From positions 124,001-188,000 of the forward strand of contig NZ_MVOC01000005.1 of NCBI RefSeq assembly GCF_002043095.1: 64,000 bases of DNA. The letters run 5' to 3'. The DNA comes from Mycobacterium sp. AT1. Its GTDB lineage: Bacteria; Actinomycetota; Actinomycetes; Mycobacteriales; Mycobacteriaceae. This document shows positions 8,016 through 17,509 of this stretch, in pieces. The position numbers and the translations under genes are program-made. Within the stretch, counting starts at the first letter, position 1, and each line of letters starts with the position of its first letter. Under the pieces are notes generated by a model, which worked only from the letters and a program-made list of their open reading frames with translations, was not told the origin of the DNA and did not search any database.

Positions 8016-9683
8016 TCACGCCGTCATGACGTGGGAGCGTGCGTGCGCGATCGCTTCGTCGAGAGTCCCCACCAGATGGTTGTCGTGGCGCAGCGAATCG
8101 AACACCCCGACATTGGCCAACAGGCTCAGGTGTTCGGGTTGTACGCCCTTGATGATGACCGTGATGCCCCGGGACTCGAGTTCAGTCGTGATTTCGGCCA
8201 AGGTGTGTGCGCCGGTGGCGTCGAGCATGCCGAGTTGGGACATCCGGATGATCACGACGGTGACGTGTGGATGCTCGGCGTCGACGATGGCGGTCGAGAT
8301 GCGTTCGGCCACACCGAAGAACATCGCCCCGTCCAGGCGCAGCAGGGCGATCTGCTCGTCGCCGGGCCGATGCGGACCCGGCAGCTCCTCGCGGACCACG
8401 CTGCTGCGGCGCGCCACGCTGCGCAGCGCGAACAGCGCCGCGACGACGAGCCCGATCTCCACCGCTTCGATCAGGTCGAAGCACACGGTGACGACGGCAG
8501 TCATCACGAAGATCAGGGCGTCCGACCGCGTCGACCGCAGCACTTGTCCCACCGTGGCGGCCGAGATCATCCGAAACGACGTCACCATCAGTACGCCGGC
8601 CAACGCGGACAACGGGATCGCCGCAACCGGGCCGGTCGCGAGGTACACCACGGCGAGTAGCACCAGCGAGTGGACGATCGCCGACACCCGGGTTCGAGCC
8701 CCCGACCGTACGTTGACCGCGGTGCGGGCGATGGCTCCGGTGGCGGGCATGCCGCCGAATGCGCCGGACGCGACAGACGCCAGGCCCTGTCCGACCAGTT
8801 CCCGGTCTGGGTCATACGGACCGGTCGGCGACATGGTGGCCGCCACGCGCGCCGACAGCAGCGATTCGATGGCCGACAGCGCCGCGATCGCGATGGCGGC
8901 ACCGACCACGGTGCGCAGTGCGGCGACGTCGATGCTCGGCAACACGGGTGCTGGAAGCCGAGACGGCAGCTCGCCAATGCTCGCAACGGACACGTGGAAT
9001 ACGTGGACGATCACAGTGGCCGCCACGACGGCGATGAGCGATGCCGGCAGCCCACGGTGCACCCTGGGGAGCGCGATCATCACCACCGCGACGAAGACCA
9101 CCACGGCAACGGTTTTCAGGGCCGCCGACCAGCCGCCGCCGCCGATGACGTGAGCGACCACCTCGTAGGCCGCCCGCAGGGTTCCCCGACCGGCAGGGGC
9201 GGGGCTGCCGATCGCATTCGGTATCTGCTGCAGGAAGATGATCGCGGCGATCCCCAGCGTGAACCCCTCGATCACCGGCCAGGGCAGGAACGTCACCGCC
9301 CGGCCCAGACCGGAGACGCCGGCGGCGACCACGATGAGCCCGGCCAGCACGGTGACCAGAGCAATGCTGCCCAGCCCGTGCAGGGCGACGATGGGTGCCA
9401 GGACCACGGCCATCGCCCCCGTCGGGCCGGACACCTGGACGTGCGATCCACCGAAGACCGCTGCCACCAGCCCCGCGACGACCGCGGTGATCAGCCCCGC
9501 CGCCGCTCCGACTCCCGAGCTGATGCCGAAGGCCAACGCGAGGGGGAGGGCGACCACGCCGACCGTGACCCCGGCCAACGCGTCCCGGCGCCAGGACTGC
9601 TTGAGCCCGGCGTAGTCGTCGCGGCGCGGGAGTAGGCGGCGGGCCCTGCCCAGCACCGTCTCGATCGAGGTGCGGGATTCCAC
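8016..9683 (-). CDS. SulP-family anion transporter with C-terminal STAS domain
   Basis: GTG 9683, 14 bp after the cydB stop, gives 555 residues. The N-terminal 420 residues hold about 10-12 membrane spans with SulP hallmarks (AGVTVGVVALPLALAFGISSG near residue 35, GPTGAMAVVLAP further on). A STAS domain follows (about 445-550), with DGAMFFG and DATGAHTL, the loop that in anti-sigma-antagonist relatives carries the phosphorylatable residue. SulP proteins carry sulfate, bicarbonate or dicarboxylates; the substrate is not deducible. It sits where other mycobacteria carry cydD-cydC after cydB, and may be cotranscribed with the oxidase. Confidence 0.85.
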   Translation of the reverse strand: MESRTSIETVLGRARRLLPRRDDYAGLKQSWRRDALAGVTVGVVALPLALAFGISSGVGAAAGLITAVVAGLVAAVFGGSHVQVSGPTGAMAVVLAPIVALHGLGSIALVTVLAGLIVVAAGVSGLGRAVTFLPWPVIEGFTLGIAAIIFLQQIPNAIGSPAPAGRGTLRAAYEVVAHVIGGGGWSAALKTVAVVVFVAVVMIALPRVHRGLPASLIAVVAATVIVHVFHVSVASIGELPSRLPAPVLPSIDVAALRTVVGAAIAIAALSAIESLLSARVAATMSPTGPYDPDRELVGQGLASVASGAFGGMPATGAIARTAVNVRSGARTRVSAIVHSLVLLAVVYLATGPVAAIPLSALAGVLMVTSFRMISAATVGQVLRSTRSDALIFVMTAVVTVCFDLIEAVEIGLVVAALFALRSVARRSSVVREELPGPHRPGDEQIALLRLDGAMFFGVAERISTAIVDAEHPHVTVVIIRMSQLGMLDATGAHTLAEITTELESRGITVIIKGVQPEHLSLLANVGVFDSLRHDNHLVGTLDEAIAHARSHVMTA

Positions 9684-9697
9684 GGGCGCGGCCGCGT

Positions 9698-10738
9698 TCA
9701 GGGCGCACGCACCGTAAGGCCAACCGACTGCGGAATTGCGTCGGCCGAAATGCGCTGCCGGAAAACCCAATACGTCCAGCCCTGGTACGCGATCACCAGC
9801 GGAGCGAAGATGACGGCGGCCCACGTCATCACCTTCAACGTGTAGGGACTCGATGAGCCGTTGTAGACGGTGATGCTCCACCGGGGATCGAGGGTGGATG
9901 GCACCAGATTCGGGTACAGCGAGCCGAACAGCAGCACCACCACGGCGGCCACCACCAGGGCGGTGGCCAGGAACGCCCAGCCCTCGCGGCCGCCACCCCA
10001 GGTCAACACGACCGCCGCGAGTTGCGCGACCACGGCGAGTGCCAGCACCCACCACGTCCATCCCTTGCCGTGGGCCAGTTGGGTCCAGATCCCGAAGGCG
10101 GCGACCACCACGGTCACCGGCACGGCAAGGGACACCGCGACGCGGTGCGCGTCGTCCCTGACCGCTCCTGCGGTCTTCAGGGTGACGAAGACCGCACCGT
10201 GCATGAGGAACAATCCGCAGGTCGCCAGGCCGCCGAGCAGGGTGTAGGGGTTCAACACGTCCCAGACCGACGGGTGGACCTGGTGCTGGCCGTCGACTGG
10301 CAGGCCGCGGACCAGGATGGCGAACGCCACCCCCCACAGAAAGGCGGGCAGCCAGGAGCCCACTGCGATGCCCACGTCGGCCCAGGTTCGCCACTTGGGG
10401 TCGTCGATCTTGCCGCGCCACTCGATGGCGACGATGCGGACGATCATCGCCACCAGGATCACCAACAGCGGCAGGTACAGGGTGGAGAACACCGTGGCAT
10501 ACATGTTCGGGAACGCCGCGAACATGGCGCCGCCCGCGGTGATCAGCCAGACCTCGTTGCCGTCCCACACCGGCCCGATGGTGTTGAGCACCGCGCGCCG
10601 GTGGGCCTCGGGGTCGCCGTGGGCGGCGCGGCCCAGCGGCGACATCAGCATGCCCACACCGAAGTCGAAGCCCTCCAAGACGAGGAAGCCGCAGAACAAG
10701 ACGCCCAGGGTTACGAACCAGAACTGTTGCAGTCCCAT
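9698..10738 (-). CDS. cydB: Cytochrome bd ubiquinol/menaquinol oxidase subunit II
   Basis: 346 residues, the usual length, with eight or nine membrane helices. The opening (QQFWFVTLGVLFCGFLVLEGFDFGVGML) and NTIGPVWDGNEVWLI are diagnostic of CydB. With CydA it forms the high-oxygen-affinity bd oxidase of the cytoplasmic membrane, which oxidises menaquinol and reduces O2 without pumping protons. It starts 9 bp after cydA. The next gene on the strand is a SulP transporter, not the CydDC ABC exporter needed for bd oxidase assembly in other bacteria; cydDC must be elsewhere or dispensable. Confidence 0.95.
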   Translation of the reverse strand: MGLQQFWFVTLGVLFCGFLVLEGFDFGVGMLMSPLGRAAHGDPEAHRRAVLNTIGPVWDGNEVWLITAGGAMFAAFPNMYATVFSTLYLPLLVILVAMIVRIVAIEWRGKIDDPKWRTWADVGIAVGSWLPAFLWGVAFAILVRGLPVDGQHQVHPSVWDVLNPYTLLGGLATCGLFLMHGAVFVTLKTAGAVRDDAHRVAVSLAVPVTVVVAAFGIWTQLAHGKGWTWWVLALAVVAQLAAVVLTWGGGREGWAFLATALVVAAVVVLLFGSLYPNLVPSTLDPRWSITVYNGSSSPYTLKVMTWAAVIFAPLVIAYQGWTYWVFRQRISADAIPQSVGLTVRAP

Positions 10739-10747
10739 GTCAACTCC

Positions 10748-12214
10748 TCAGTAGGCGAACGAAAGTGGGGCGACGTCCTGCTCGTCGGGTGGTGCTGGCG
10801 GCGCCGGTTCGGCGTCGTGCTCGCGCGGACCCTCGAGCACGTAGCGCCGCATCAGGAAGAACCAGACCATCCCGAGTGCGGCATACAGCAGGGTGAAGAT
10901 CACCAGGGAGAGCAGCACCAGCCAGGCCGGGTGATCGGAGACGCCGTGGTCGACGGTCAGTCGCACCATCGGGTCGCCGGTGGGGTTGGGCGCCACGATC
11001 CAGGGCTGACGGCCCATCTCGGTGAAGATCCAGCCGGCACTGTTGGCCAGGAACGGCATCGGGATGCTCAGCAACGCAAACCATGACAGCCAGCGTTGGT
11101 TGGGTAGCCGCCCGCGGCGGGTGAACCACAGCGTGGTCACGGCGAACAGCACGGGGATGGCCAACAGTCCGATCATGATTCGGAACGACCAGTAGGTGAC
11201 GAACAGGTTGGGTCGGTAATCGCCTGGCCCATAACGGATTTCGTACTGACGTTGCAGGTCTTGGACGCCTTGTAGGGTGACACCGGTGAACCGGCCTTCG
11301 GCCAGGTAGGGCAGCACGCCGGGAACCTGCAGGACGTGGGTGACGCTGTCGCAGTCGTTGTGGGTGCCGACGGTCAGGATGGAGAAGTCCGGATCGGTGG
11401 CGGTGGTACACAGCGATTCCGCCGAGGCCATCTTCATCGGCTGTTGGACGAACATGAGCTTGCCCTGCGTGTCGCCGGAGAAGAAAAGACCCACCGTGGC
11501 CGCGAGCGCCAGCAGGCACCCCGCGATGGTCGCCGGTCGGTAGAGCGTCGCGGCGTCCCCGTCCCCGTCCTCGGCGTCGTGCGTACGCACCATCCACCAG
11601 GCGCAGATCCCCGCGACGAAGACGCCTGCGGTGAGCAGCGATCCGGCGATGACGTGGGTGAACGCCGCCACGGCGGTGTTGTTGGTGAGCATCGCGACGA
11701 TGCTGGTCAGTTCGGCGCGGCCGGTGGCCGGGTTGTAGTGCGTGCCGACCGGGTGCTGCATGAACGAGTTGGCCGCAATGATGAAGTACGCGGACATGTT
11801 GACCGCGATCGCGACGATCCAGATGCAGGCCAGGTGGACGAGTCGGGGTAGTCGGGTCCAGCCGAAGATCCACAGCCCGATGAAGGTGGATTCGAAGAAG
11901 AAGGCGATCAGCCCCTCCATCGCCAGTGGGGCGCCGAAGACGTCGCCGACGAATCGGGAGTATTCACTCCAGTTCATTCCGAACTGGAACTCTTGCACGA
12001 TGCCGGTGGCGACGCCGAGGGCGAAGTTGATCAGGAACAGCTTGCCGAAGAACTTGGTCAACCGGTACCAGGCGGGGTTTCCGGTGACCACCCACGCGGT
12101 CTGCATGACGGCGATCAGCGGAGCCAGCCCAATGGTCAGCGGCACGAAGATGAAGTGATAGACCGTCGTGATCCCGAACTGCCATCTCGAAACGTCGAGA
12201 GCGTTCATGTGCAC
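10748..12214 (-). CDS. cydA: Cytochrome bd oxidase subunit I
   Basis: 488 residues with nine membrane helices. H20 in TVYHFIFVPLTIGLAPL is the expected haem b595 ligand of the first helix. GxxWSEYSRFVGDVFGAPLAMEGLIAFFFEST and HPVGTHYN are conserved CydA segments. The periplasmic Q-loop (about residues 255-310) is of the short type. M1 and M3 are both possible starts (12214 or 12208). It is the catalytic subunit of the low-oxygen terminal oxidase that supports mycobacteria during hypoxia or cytochrome bcc inhibition. The 70 bp before the start should hold its promoter; no activator site was recognised with confidence. Confidence 0.95.
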   Translation of the reverse strand: MHMNALDVSRWQFGITTVYHFIFVPLTIGLAPLIAVMQTAWVVTGNPAWYRLTKFFGKLFLINFALGVATGIVQEFQFGMNWSEYSRFVGDVFGAPLAMEGLIAFFFESTFIGLWIFGWTRLPRLVHLACIWIVAIAVNMSAYFIIAANSFMQHPVGTHYNPATGRAELTSIVAMLTNNTAVAAFTHVIAGSLLTAGVFVAGICAWWMVRTHDAEDGDGDAATLYRPATIAGCLLALAATVGLFFSGDTQGKLMFVQQPMKMASAESLCTTATDPDFSILTVGTHNDCDSVTHVLQVPGVLPYLAEGRFTGVTLQGVQDLQRQYEIRYGPGDYRPNLFVTYWSFRIMIGLLAIPVLFAVTTLWFTRRGRLPNQRWLSWFALLSIPMPFLANSAGWIFTEMGRQPWIVAPNPTGDPMVRLTVDHGVSDHPAWLVLLSLVIFTLLYAALGMVWFFLMRRYVLEGPREHDAEPAPPAPPDEQDVAPLSFAY

Positions 12215-12283
12215 CGTCCCCTGGCTGCCGGTAGTACCTACGACAAAGTGTAGTAGACAACCTTCCCCCAGCCCAGGGCGTTT

Positions 12284-12871
12284 TTAGTGAGCTGGCTGAC
12301 CCTGTCCCGAGAGCTGGTTCGTCGCGCGGCGGATCGCGACGGCGGCGACGACCTCCATGACGCCGATGACGATCAACCAGACGCCTACGACGAGCGCCAG
12401 GGTGCCGATCGAGTCGAAGGGCGAGGCGAGGACGACCACACCGGCAACCAAGCTGATGAGCCCGACGAACACGTTCCAGGCCCGGCCCGGCAGCGTCGGA
12501 TCGCTGATTGCCGACACGGTCGTGGCGACGCCACGGAAGATGAAGCCCACCCCGATCCAGATGGCCAGCAACAAGACTGCGTCGTACAGATGGCGGAACG
12601 CCATGATCGCGAGGATGAGCGATGCCGCACCGCTGATGAACAGCAGCACCCGTCCACCGGCAGACACGTGGAGGCTGAAGGCGAAGAAGACCTGCTGAAT
12701 TCCGGTCAGCAGCAAGCCGGCACCGAAGAAGATGGCGGCCACCGTGATCGAGATGCCCGGCCACGCGACGATGGCGACACCGATCGCGATGGCCAGCAGT
12801 CCGGACACGACGGCCGATTTCCACAGATGCGGCAACAGACTTGGCATAGACGGCGCAGACGGGGTGGTCAC
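12284..12871 (-). CDS. HdeD-like (DUF308) membrane protein
   Basis: The GTG at 12871 gives 195 residues; an in-frame GTG at 12916 is a weaker alternative. Six membrane helices occur in three pairs, rich in glycine and alanine, with the family phrases GLLAIAIGVAIVAWPG and ISGAASLILAIMAFRH. HdeD-type proteins are small inner-membrane proteins, named for an acid-resistance locus in E. coli; no biochemical role is established in mycobacteria. Its position upstream of cydA on the same strand matches Rv1624c in M. tuberculosis. The 70-bp gap to cydA suggests separate or shared weak promoters. Confidence 0.75.
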   Translation of the reverse strand: MTTPSAPSMPSLLPHLWKSAVVSGLLAIAIGVAIVAWPGISITVAAIFFGAGLLLTGIQQVFFAFSLHVSAGGRVLLFISGAASLILAIMAFRHLYDAVLLLAIWIGVGFIFRGVATTVSAISDPTLPGRAWNVFVGLISLVAGVVVLASPFDSIGTLALVVGVWLIVIGVMEVVAAVAIRRATNQLSGQGQPAH

Positions 12872-13054
12872 GAACTGCAGTGTCGCACGGCAACCCTCGG
12901 GGGCGGTCCAATTCACCGCGTTGCCGTTTCGGACAGCGCGGATCGTCGACCGGCGTTAAGTTTCACCTACTACAGCGCGTACATCCCGCTAGTGTTCCTG
13001 AGGTCGTCGCCCGCGAGGAATGAAGGCGACCCCGATGCAGAGAGAAGAGACAAC

Positions 13055-13978
13055 GTGGTATCTGGAATTCAGGACCGTCGAGTGAGCTCACGCTGGTGGC
13101 GCGGCGCTGCGGTCGTCGCCGTGTCGGCATCGCTCATTCTGTCGGGCTGTACCAAGAACACCGACACCGCAGAACCGACCAAGGAGACCACCGCGGCGAA
13201 GGCCGCCAAGGTCGACGACATCGCGAACACGGTTCCCGAGGACATCAAGTCGTCCGGCAAGCTCATCGTGGGCGTCAACGTTCCCTACACGCCCAACGAG
13301 TTCAAGGATTCGAGCGGCAAGATCGTCGGCTTCGACGTCGACTTGATGAACGCCATCGCCTCCACCCTCGGCTTGACGGCCGAGTACCGCGAGGCCGACT
13401 TCTCCAAGATCATCCCGTCCATCCAGGGCGGCACGTTCAACGTCGGCATGTCGTCGTTCACCGACACCAAGGAACGCGAACAGACCGTCGACTTCGTCAC
13501 CTACTTCTCGGCCGGCTCGCTGTGGGCCAAGCCCAAGGGCTCCGACATCGACCCAAGCAACGCGTGCGGCAAGAAGGTCGCGGTGCAGGCCACGACGACA
13601 CAGGAAGTCGACGAACTGCCCGCCAAGAGCAAGGCGTGCACCGACGCGGGCAAGCCGGCGATCGACATCGTGAAGTTCGACGGTCAGGATCAGGCCACCA
13701 ACGCCGTCGTCCTCGGACAGGCCGACGCCATGTCGGCGGACTCCCCGGTGACGCTGTACGCCATCAAGCAGAGCGCCGGCAAGCTCGAGCAGGCCGGCGA
13801 GACCTTCGACGCGGCGCCCTACGGCTGGCCCGTCGCGAAGGGTTCTCCGTTGGCGGCCTCGCTGCAGAAGGCCCTCGAGCACCTGATCGAGTCCGGCGAC
13901 TACAAGACGATCGCCGCGAACTGGGGTGTCGAGGCTGGCATGATCGACAAGCCAGTCATCAACGGCGCGACCAGCTGA
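13055..13978 (+). CDS. Polar amino-acid ABC transporter, lipoprotein solute-binding subunit
   Basis: GTG 13055 follows the purine-rich AGAGAAGAG and gives 307 residues. A lipoprotein signal (residues 1-30) ends in LILSGC, so the mature protein is lipid-anchored outside the membrane. The rest is a family 3 periplasmic-binding fold (SBP_bac_3): LIVGVNVPYTPNEFKD, KIVGFDVDLMNAIA and FSKIIPSIQGGTFNVGMSSFTDTKER are typical of glutamine/glutamate binding proteins. It is the first gene of a three-gene importer; the permease follows 16 bp later. The precise amino acid is not determinable. Confidence 0.9.
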   Translation: MVSGIQDRRVSSRWWRGAAVVAVSASLILSGCTKNTDTAEPTKETTAAKAAKVDDIANTVPEDIKSSGKLIVGVNVPYTPNEFKDSSGKIVGFDVDLMNAIASTLGLTAEYREADFSKIIPSIQGGTFNVGMSSFTDTKEREQTVDFVTYFSAGSLWAKPKGSDIDPSNACGKKVAVQATTTQEVDELPAKSKACTDAGKPAIDIVKFDGQDQATNAVVLGQADAMSADSPVTLYAIKQSAGKLEQAGETFDAAPYGWPVAKGSPLAASLQKALEHLIESGDYKTIAANWGVEAGMIDKPVINGATS

Positions 13979-13994
13979 CAGTCGGAATTCACTG

Positions 13995-14924
13995 ATGAGC
14001 GTTGACGTTCGCACGCCACCCGACAGTCCGCCCGTCATCGATGCCGTCCCACTGCGGCACCCCTGGCGGTGGGTGGCGGCGATCGTCATCGTCATCCTCG
14101 TCGCGCTGTTCCTCTACGGCGCGGCGACGAACGAGGCCTACGGCTGGGGCACCTTCGGCAAGTACATCCTCGACGAGCGCATCTTCTCCGGCGTGGTGGT
14201 CACGCTCGAGCTGACCGTCTTGTCGATGATCCTGGCGATCGTGCTGGCGGTGTTGTTGGCGGTCATGCGACTGTCGCCGAACCCGGTGTTCCGCTCGGTG
14301 TCGTGGGTGTATCTGTGGATCTTCCGCGGCACCCCGGTCTACGTGCAGCTGGTGTTCTGGGGTCTGTTCCCGACGATCTACAAGAACATTCAGCTGGGCA
14401 TCCCGTTCGGCCCGACCTTCTTCACCATCAACATCCAGAACCTGTCGCTGTACTTCCTGTTGGCGGTCATCGGCCTTGGGCTCAACGAGGCCGCCTATCT
14501 CGCCGAGATCATCAGGGCCGGCATCAGCTCGGTCCCGGAGGGTCAGTCCGAAGCCTCCACCGCACTGGGCATGTCGTGGCTGATGACGATGCGCCGCACG
14601 GTGCTTCCGCAGGCAATGCGGGTCATCATCCCGCCGACCGGCAACGAGTTCATCGGCCAACTCAAGACCACGTCGCTGGTGGCGGCGGTGCCGTTCACGT
14701 TCGACCTCTTCGGGCGTCAACGTGACATCTCGGCCGTGCTCTTCCAGCCGATCCCGCTGCTGCTCGTCGCGGCGGCGTGGTACCTACTCATCACCAGCAT
14801 CCTGATGGTGGGCCAGTTCTACCTGGAGCGCTACTTCTCCCGAGGTGCGTCCCGCAAGCTCACCGCCAAACAACTCGGCAAACTGGCCGAGGCGCAGACA
14901 CTTGGAGAGGCTGGGCACACATGA
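13995..14924 (+). CDS. Polar amino-acid ABC transporter, permease subunit
   Basis: 309 residues with about five or six membrane helices. The region from [29 protein letters not shown] through [33 protein letters not shown] is the HEAA-type permease loop ([12 protein letters not shown]) that docks onto the ATPase. It probably works as a homodimer, since only one permease gene is present. Its stop overlaps the ATPase start by 4 bp (ATGA). Confidence 0.9.
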   Translation: MSVDVRTPPDSPPVIDAVPLRHPWRWVAAIVIVILVALFLYGAATNEAYGWGTFGKYILDERIFSGVVVTLELTVLSMILAIVLAVLLAVMRLSPNPVFRSVSWVYLWIFRGTPVYVQLVFWGLFPTIYKNIQLGIPFGPTFFTINIQNLSLYFLLAVIGLGLNEAAYLAEIIRAGISSVPEGQSEASTALGMSWLMTMRRTVLPQAMRVIIPPTGNEFIGQLKTTSLVAAVPFTFDLFGRQRDISAVLFQPIPLLLVAAAWYLLITSILMVGQFYLERYFSRGASRKLTAKQLGKLAEAQTLGEAGHT

Positions 14925-15700
14925 CCGCGACTGCCGTGGCCACACCGATGGTCAAGGCCGAGAACGTCTGCAAGAACTTCGGCGCGCTCAAGGTCCTCAA
15001 GGGCGTGACCCTGGAGATCGGCCGAGGTCAGGTGTTGGTGCTGGTCGGCCCCTCCGGCTCGGGCAAGTCGACGTTCTTGCGCTGCATCAACCACCTGGAG
15101 CAGGTCAACGGTGGCCGGCTCTACGTCGACGGCGAGCTGATCGGCTACCGCGAGAAGGGCGACAAGCTGCTCGAGATGCCGCCGCGGGAAGCCGCGCGGC
15201 AGCGGCGCGACATCGGGATGGTGTTCCAGCACTTCAACCTCTTCCCGCACCGCACCGCGCTGGCCAACATCATCGAGGCGCCCATCCAGGTCAAGGGCGT
15301 CAAGAAGGCCGCGGCCATCGAGCGCGGCAAGGACCTGCTCAGCCAGGTTGGCTTGTCGGACAAGGCAACCGCCTACCCGGCACAACTGTCGGGCGGTCAG
15401 CAACAGCGCGTTGCGATCGCCCGGGCATTGGCGATGGATCCCAAGCTGATGCTGTTCGACGAGCCGACCTCGGCGCTTGACCCCGAGTTGGTCGGCGAAG
15501 TGCTCGGCGTCATGAAGAAGCTGGCCAGTGAGGGGATGACGATGGTCGTGGTGACCCACGAGATGGGGTTCGCCCGTGAAGTCGCCGACCAGTTGGTGTT
15601 CATGGACGCCGGGGTCATCGTCGAAAGCGGCAAGCCGCGAGACGTTCTCAGCAACCCGCAGCAAGACCGCACGAAGCTGTTCCTGTCCAAGGTGATGTAG
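14921..15700 (+). CDS. Polar amino-acid ABC transporter, ATP-binding subunit
   Basis: 259 residues. It has the Walker A motif GPSGSGKST (near residue 47), the Q-loop [11 protein letters not shown], the signature LSGGQQQR, Walker [14 protein letters not shown] and the switch histidine in [10 protein letters not shown]. The family is GlnQ/HisP-like. A small insertion after Walker A ([20 protein letters not shown]) is seen in several actinobacterial members. Completes the importer with the two upstream genes; a sensor kinase starts only 10 bp after, so transport and signalling genes may share a transcript. Confidence 0.92.
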   Translation: MTATAVATPMVKAENVCKNFGALKVLKGVTLEIGRGQVLVLVGPSGSGKSTFLRCINHLEQVNGGRLYVDGELIGYREKGDKLLEMPPREAARQRRDIGMVFQHFNLFPHRTALANIIEAPIQVKGVKKAAAIERGKDLLSQVGLSDKATAYPAQLSGGQQQRVAIARALAMDPKLMLFDEPTSALDPELVGEVLGVMKKLASEGMTMVVVTHEMGFAREVADQLVFMDAGVIVESGKPRDVLSNPQQDRTKLFLSKVM

Positions 15701-15709
15701 ACGCCGGGC

Positions 15710-16837
15710 ATGCAAGCTTCGCCCGATCCGGCCACCCCGCTCTGGCGGGCGGCTCAGGTGTTTCGCTTGCTCAGTTGCCTCTACGCTCTCGGTTTTCAGA
15801 TTGCGATCAACGACGACCTCGAACGGCCCGCGATCGGCTGGGCACTCTTCGCGGTCCTGGTGTCGTGGAGTGTCGCCTGCGCAGCGGCCTACCTTCACGG
15901 TTACGGCAGGCGGACCGCGTGGGTGAGCGCCGAGGTCGTGGTGGTCGTGGCGCTGATGCTCTCGACCAAGATCGTGGCATCCGATCAGTGGGCGCTGGAC
16001 AACCAGTCGTGGCCGACGACGTTGTGGGCCACCAACGCAACGATTTCGGCAGCCATCCTGCTCGGCCCCGTCGCGGGCATGACGATTGGGCTGTTGGTGA
16101 CGGCATCCAACGCCGTTCTGAAGGGGTACGTCAGCGTCGACGTCGGACGCAACGCCACCGTCGTGATCGAACTCGCCGTCGGCCTGGCGATCGGGATGGC
16201 CGCCCAGACCGCCCGGCGTGCGCATACCGAACTGCAGCGAGCCGCGCGGTTGGCGGCCTCTCTCGAGGAACGAGAACGGCTCTCGAGGGAGGTCCACGAC
16301 GGAGCCATCCAGGTGCTGGCGCTGGTCGCCCGGCGGGGGCGTGAGATAGGCGGTCCGACAACCGAACTCGCCGTGCTGGCGGGCGAGCAGGAACGCGCGT
16401 TGCGCCGCTGGGTCAGCGCTGCCGGTGCGCCGGTGCCGGAGGGGCTCGAGATCGATCTGGTCACGCTGCTGCGCGACCGCGCCGCCGACCGGGTGTCGGT
16501 CAGCCTTCCACCGGAACCGGTCATGTTGTCCGCGGAAGTCGCACGTGAAGTCGACGCGGCGGTGGCGAACGCGTTGGACAACGTCGTCGCGCATGCCGGC
16601 GCAGCCGCCCGCGCCTTCGTGCTCTTGGAAGACCTGGAAGACTCCGTCGTGGTGAGCATCCGTGACGACGGAGCAGGCATTCCGGCAGGCCGGCTGGAGG
16701 AGGCCGCAGGCGAGGGACGGGTCGGAGTGTCGAAGTCGATTGTCGGACGGCTGAATTGGCTCGGTGGTACGGCCCGGTTGAGCACGGGGCCAGGAAGGGG
16801 GACCGAGTGGGAACTGACCATTCCACGTTCACGGTGA
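15710..16837 (+). CDS. NarL-type sensor histidine kinase
   Basis: 375 residues. Four or five membrane helices occupy residues 15-165, with no large external sensor. The dimerisation region carries H196 in SREVHDGAIQVLALV, the HDxxxQ-like motif of the HisKA_3 (NarX/DesK) class. A compact HATPase domain follows, with NALDNVVAHAG and RDDGAGI boxes. The regulator gene begins inside its last 31 bases. Coupling to an amino-acid importer suggests sensing of nutrient or membrane state; this is inferred from position only. Confidence 0.85.
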   Translation: MQASPDPATPLWRAAQVFRLLSCLYALGFQIAINDDLERPAIGWALFAVLVSWSVACAAAYLHGYGRRTAWVSAEVVVVVALMLSTKIVASDQWALDNQSWPTTLWATNATISAAILLGPVAGMTIGLLVTASNAVLKGYVSVDVGRNATVVIELAVGLAIGMAAQTARRAHTELQRAARLAASLEERERLSREVHDGAIQVLALVARRGREIGGPTTELAVLAGEQERALRRWVSAAGAPVPEGLEIDLVTLLRDRAADRVSVSLPPEPVMLSAEVAREVDAAVANALDNVVAHAGAAARAFVLLEDLEDSVVVSIRDDGAGIPAGRLEEAAGEGRVGVSKSIVGRLNWLGGTARLSTGPGRGTEWELTIPRSR

Positions 16838-17466
16838 TGGTCGTGGACGACCACCCGATCTGGCGCGACGCCGTCGCCCGTGACCTCGCAGAGGAGGGCT
16901 TCACCGTCGTCGCCACTGCGGACGGCGTCGGCTCGGCCCGTCGTCGCGCAGAAGTAGTCAAACCCGACGTGGTGGTGATGGACATGCGCCTGTCTGACGG
17001 CAACGGCGCCATCGCCACCGCCGAGGTGCTGACGGTGTCCCCGTCGTCACGGGTCCTGGTGCTCTCCGCATCGGACGAACGCGACGACGTGTTGGAGGCG
17101 GTGAAGGCCGGGGCGACGGGCTATCTCGTCAAGAGTGCGTCGAAGGGCGAACTCGCAGAAGCGGTCCGGGCCACCGGCGAGGGGCGTGCGGTGTTCACCC
17201 CGGGCCTGGCGGGTCTGGTGCTCGGCGAATATCGGCGCATCGCGCGCTCGCCAGGAGGGCACGACTCCACGCCCAGCTTGACCGAGCGGGAGACGGAGAT
17301 CCTGCGGTACGTCGCGAAGGGGTTGACCGCCAAGCAGATTGCCGAACAACTGTCCTTGAGCCATCGCACGGTGGAGAACCACGTGCAGGCCACCTTCCGT
17401 AAGTTGCAGGTGGCCAATCGTGTCGAACTGGCGCGCTACGCGATCGAACACGGGCTCGACGAGTAG
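16807..17466 (+). CDS. NarL/FixJ-family response regulator
   Basis: GTG 16807 lies inside the kinase gene (31-bp overlap) and gives 219 residues; an ATG five codons before VDDHP is less likely. The receiver has MVVDDHP, phosphoacceptor D59 (VVMDMRLSDGNG) and a lysine in GYLVKSA. The C-terminal LuxR-type helix-turn-helix (about 155-215) reads LTERETEILRYVAKGLTAKQIA followed by SLSHRTVENHV. It is the partner of the preceding kinase. Targets are unknown; autoregulation of the importer operon is possible. Confidence 0.87.
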   Translation: MGTDHSTFTVMVVDDHPIWRDAVARDLAEEGFTVVATADGVGSARRRAEVVKPDVVVMDMRLSDGNGAIATAEVLTVSPSSRVLVLSASDERDDVLEAVKAGATGYLVKSASKGELAEAVRATGEGRAVFTPGLAGLVLGEYRRIARSPGGHDSTPSLTERETEILRYVAKGLTAKQIAEQLSLSHRTVENHVQATFRKLQVANRVELARYAIEHGLDE

Positions 17467-17509
17467 TAATACTCATCCCGTCGTCTGGCGTGGCTGCCAC
17501 GATGGCTGA

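Noticed and set aside
9684..10568. Extended N-terminus of the SulP protein
   Set aside because: It would overlap the whole cydB gene in another frame; the SulP domain starts after GTG 9683.
12287..13054. Long plus-strand extension upstream of the amino-acid-binding protein
   Set aside because: It is antisense to the HdeD-like gene and has no homologous look; GTG 13055 with a lipoprotein signal is the natural start.
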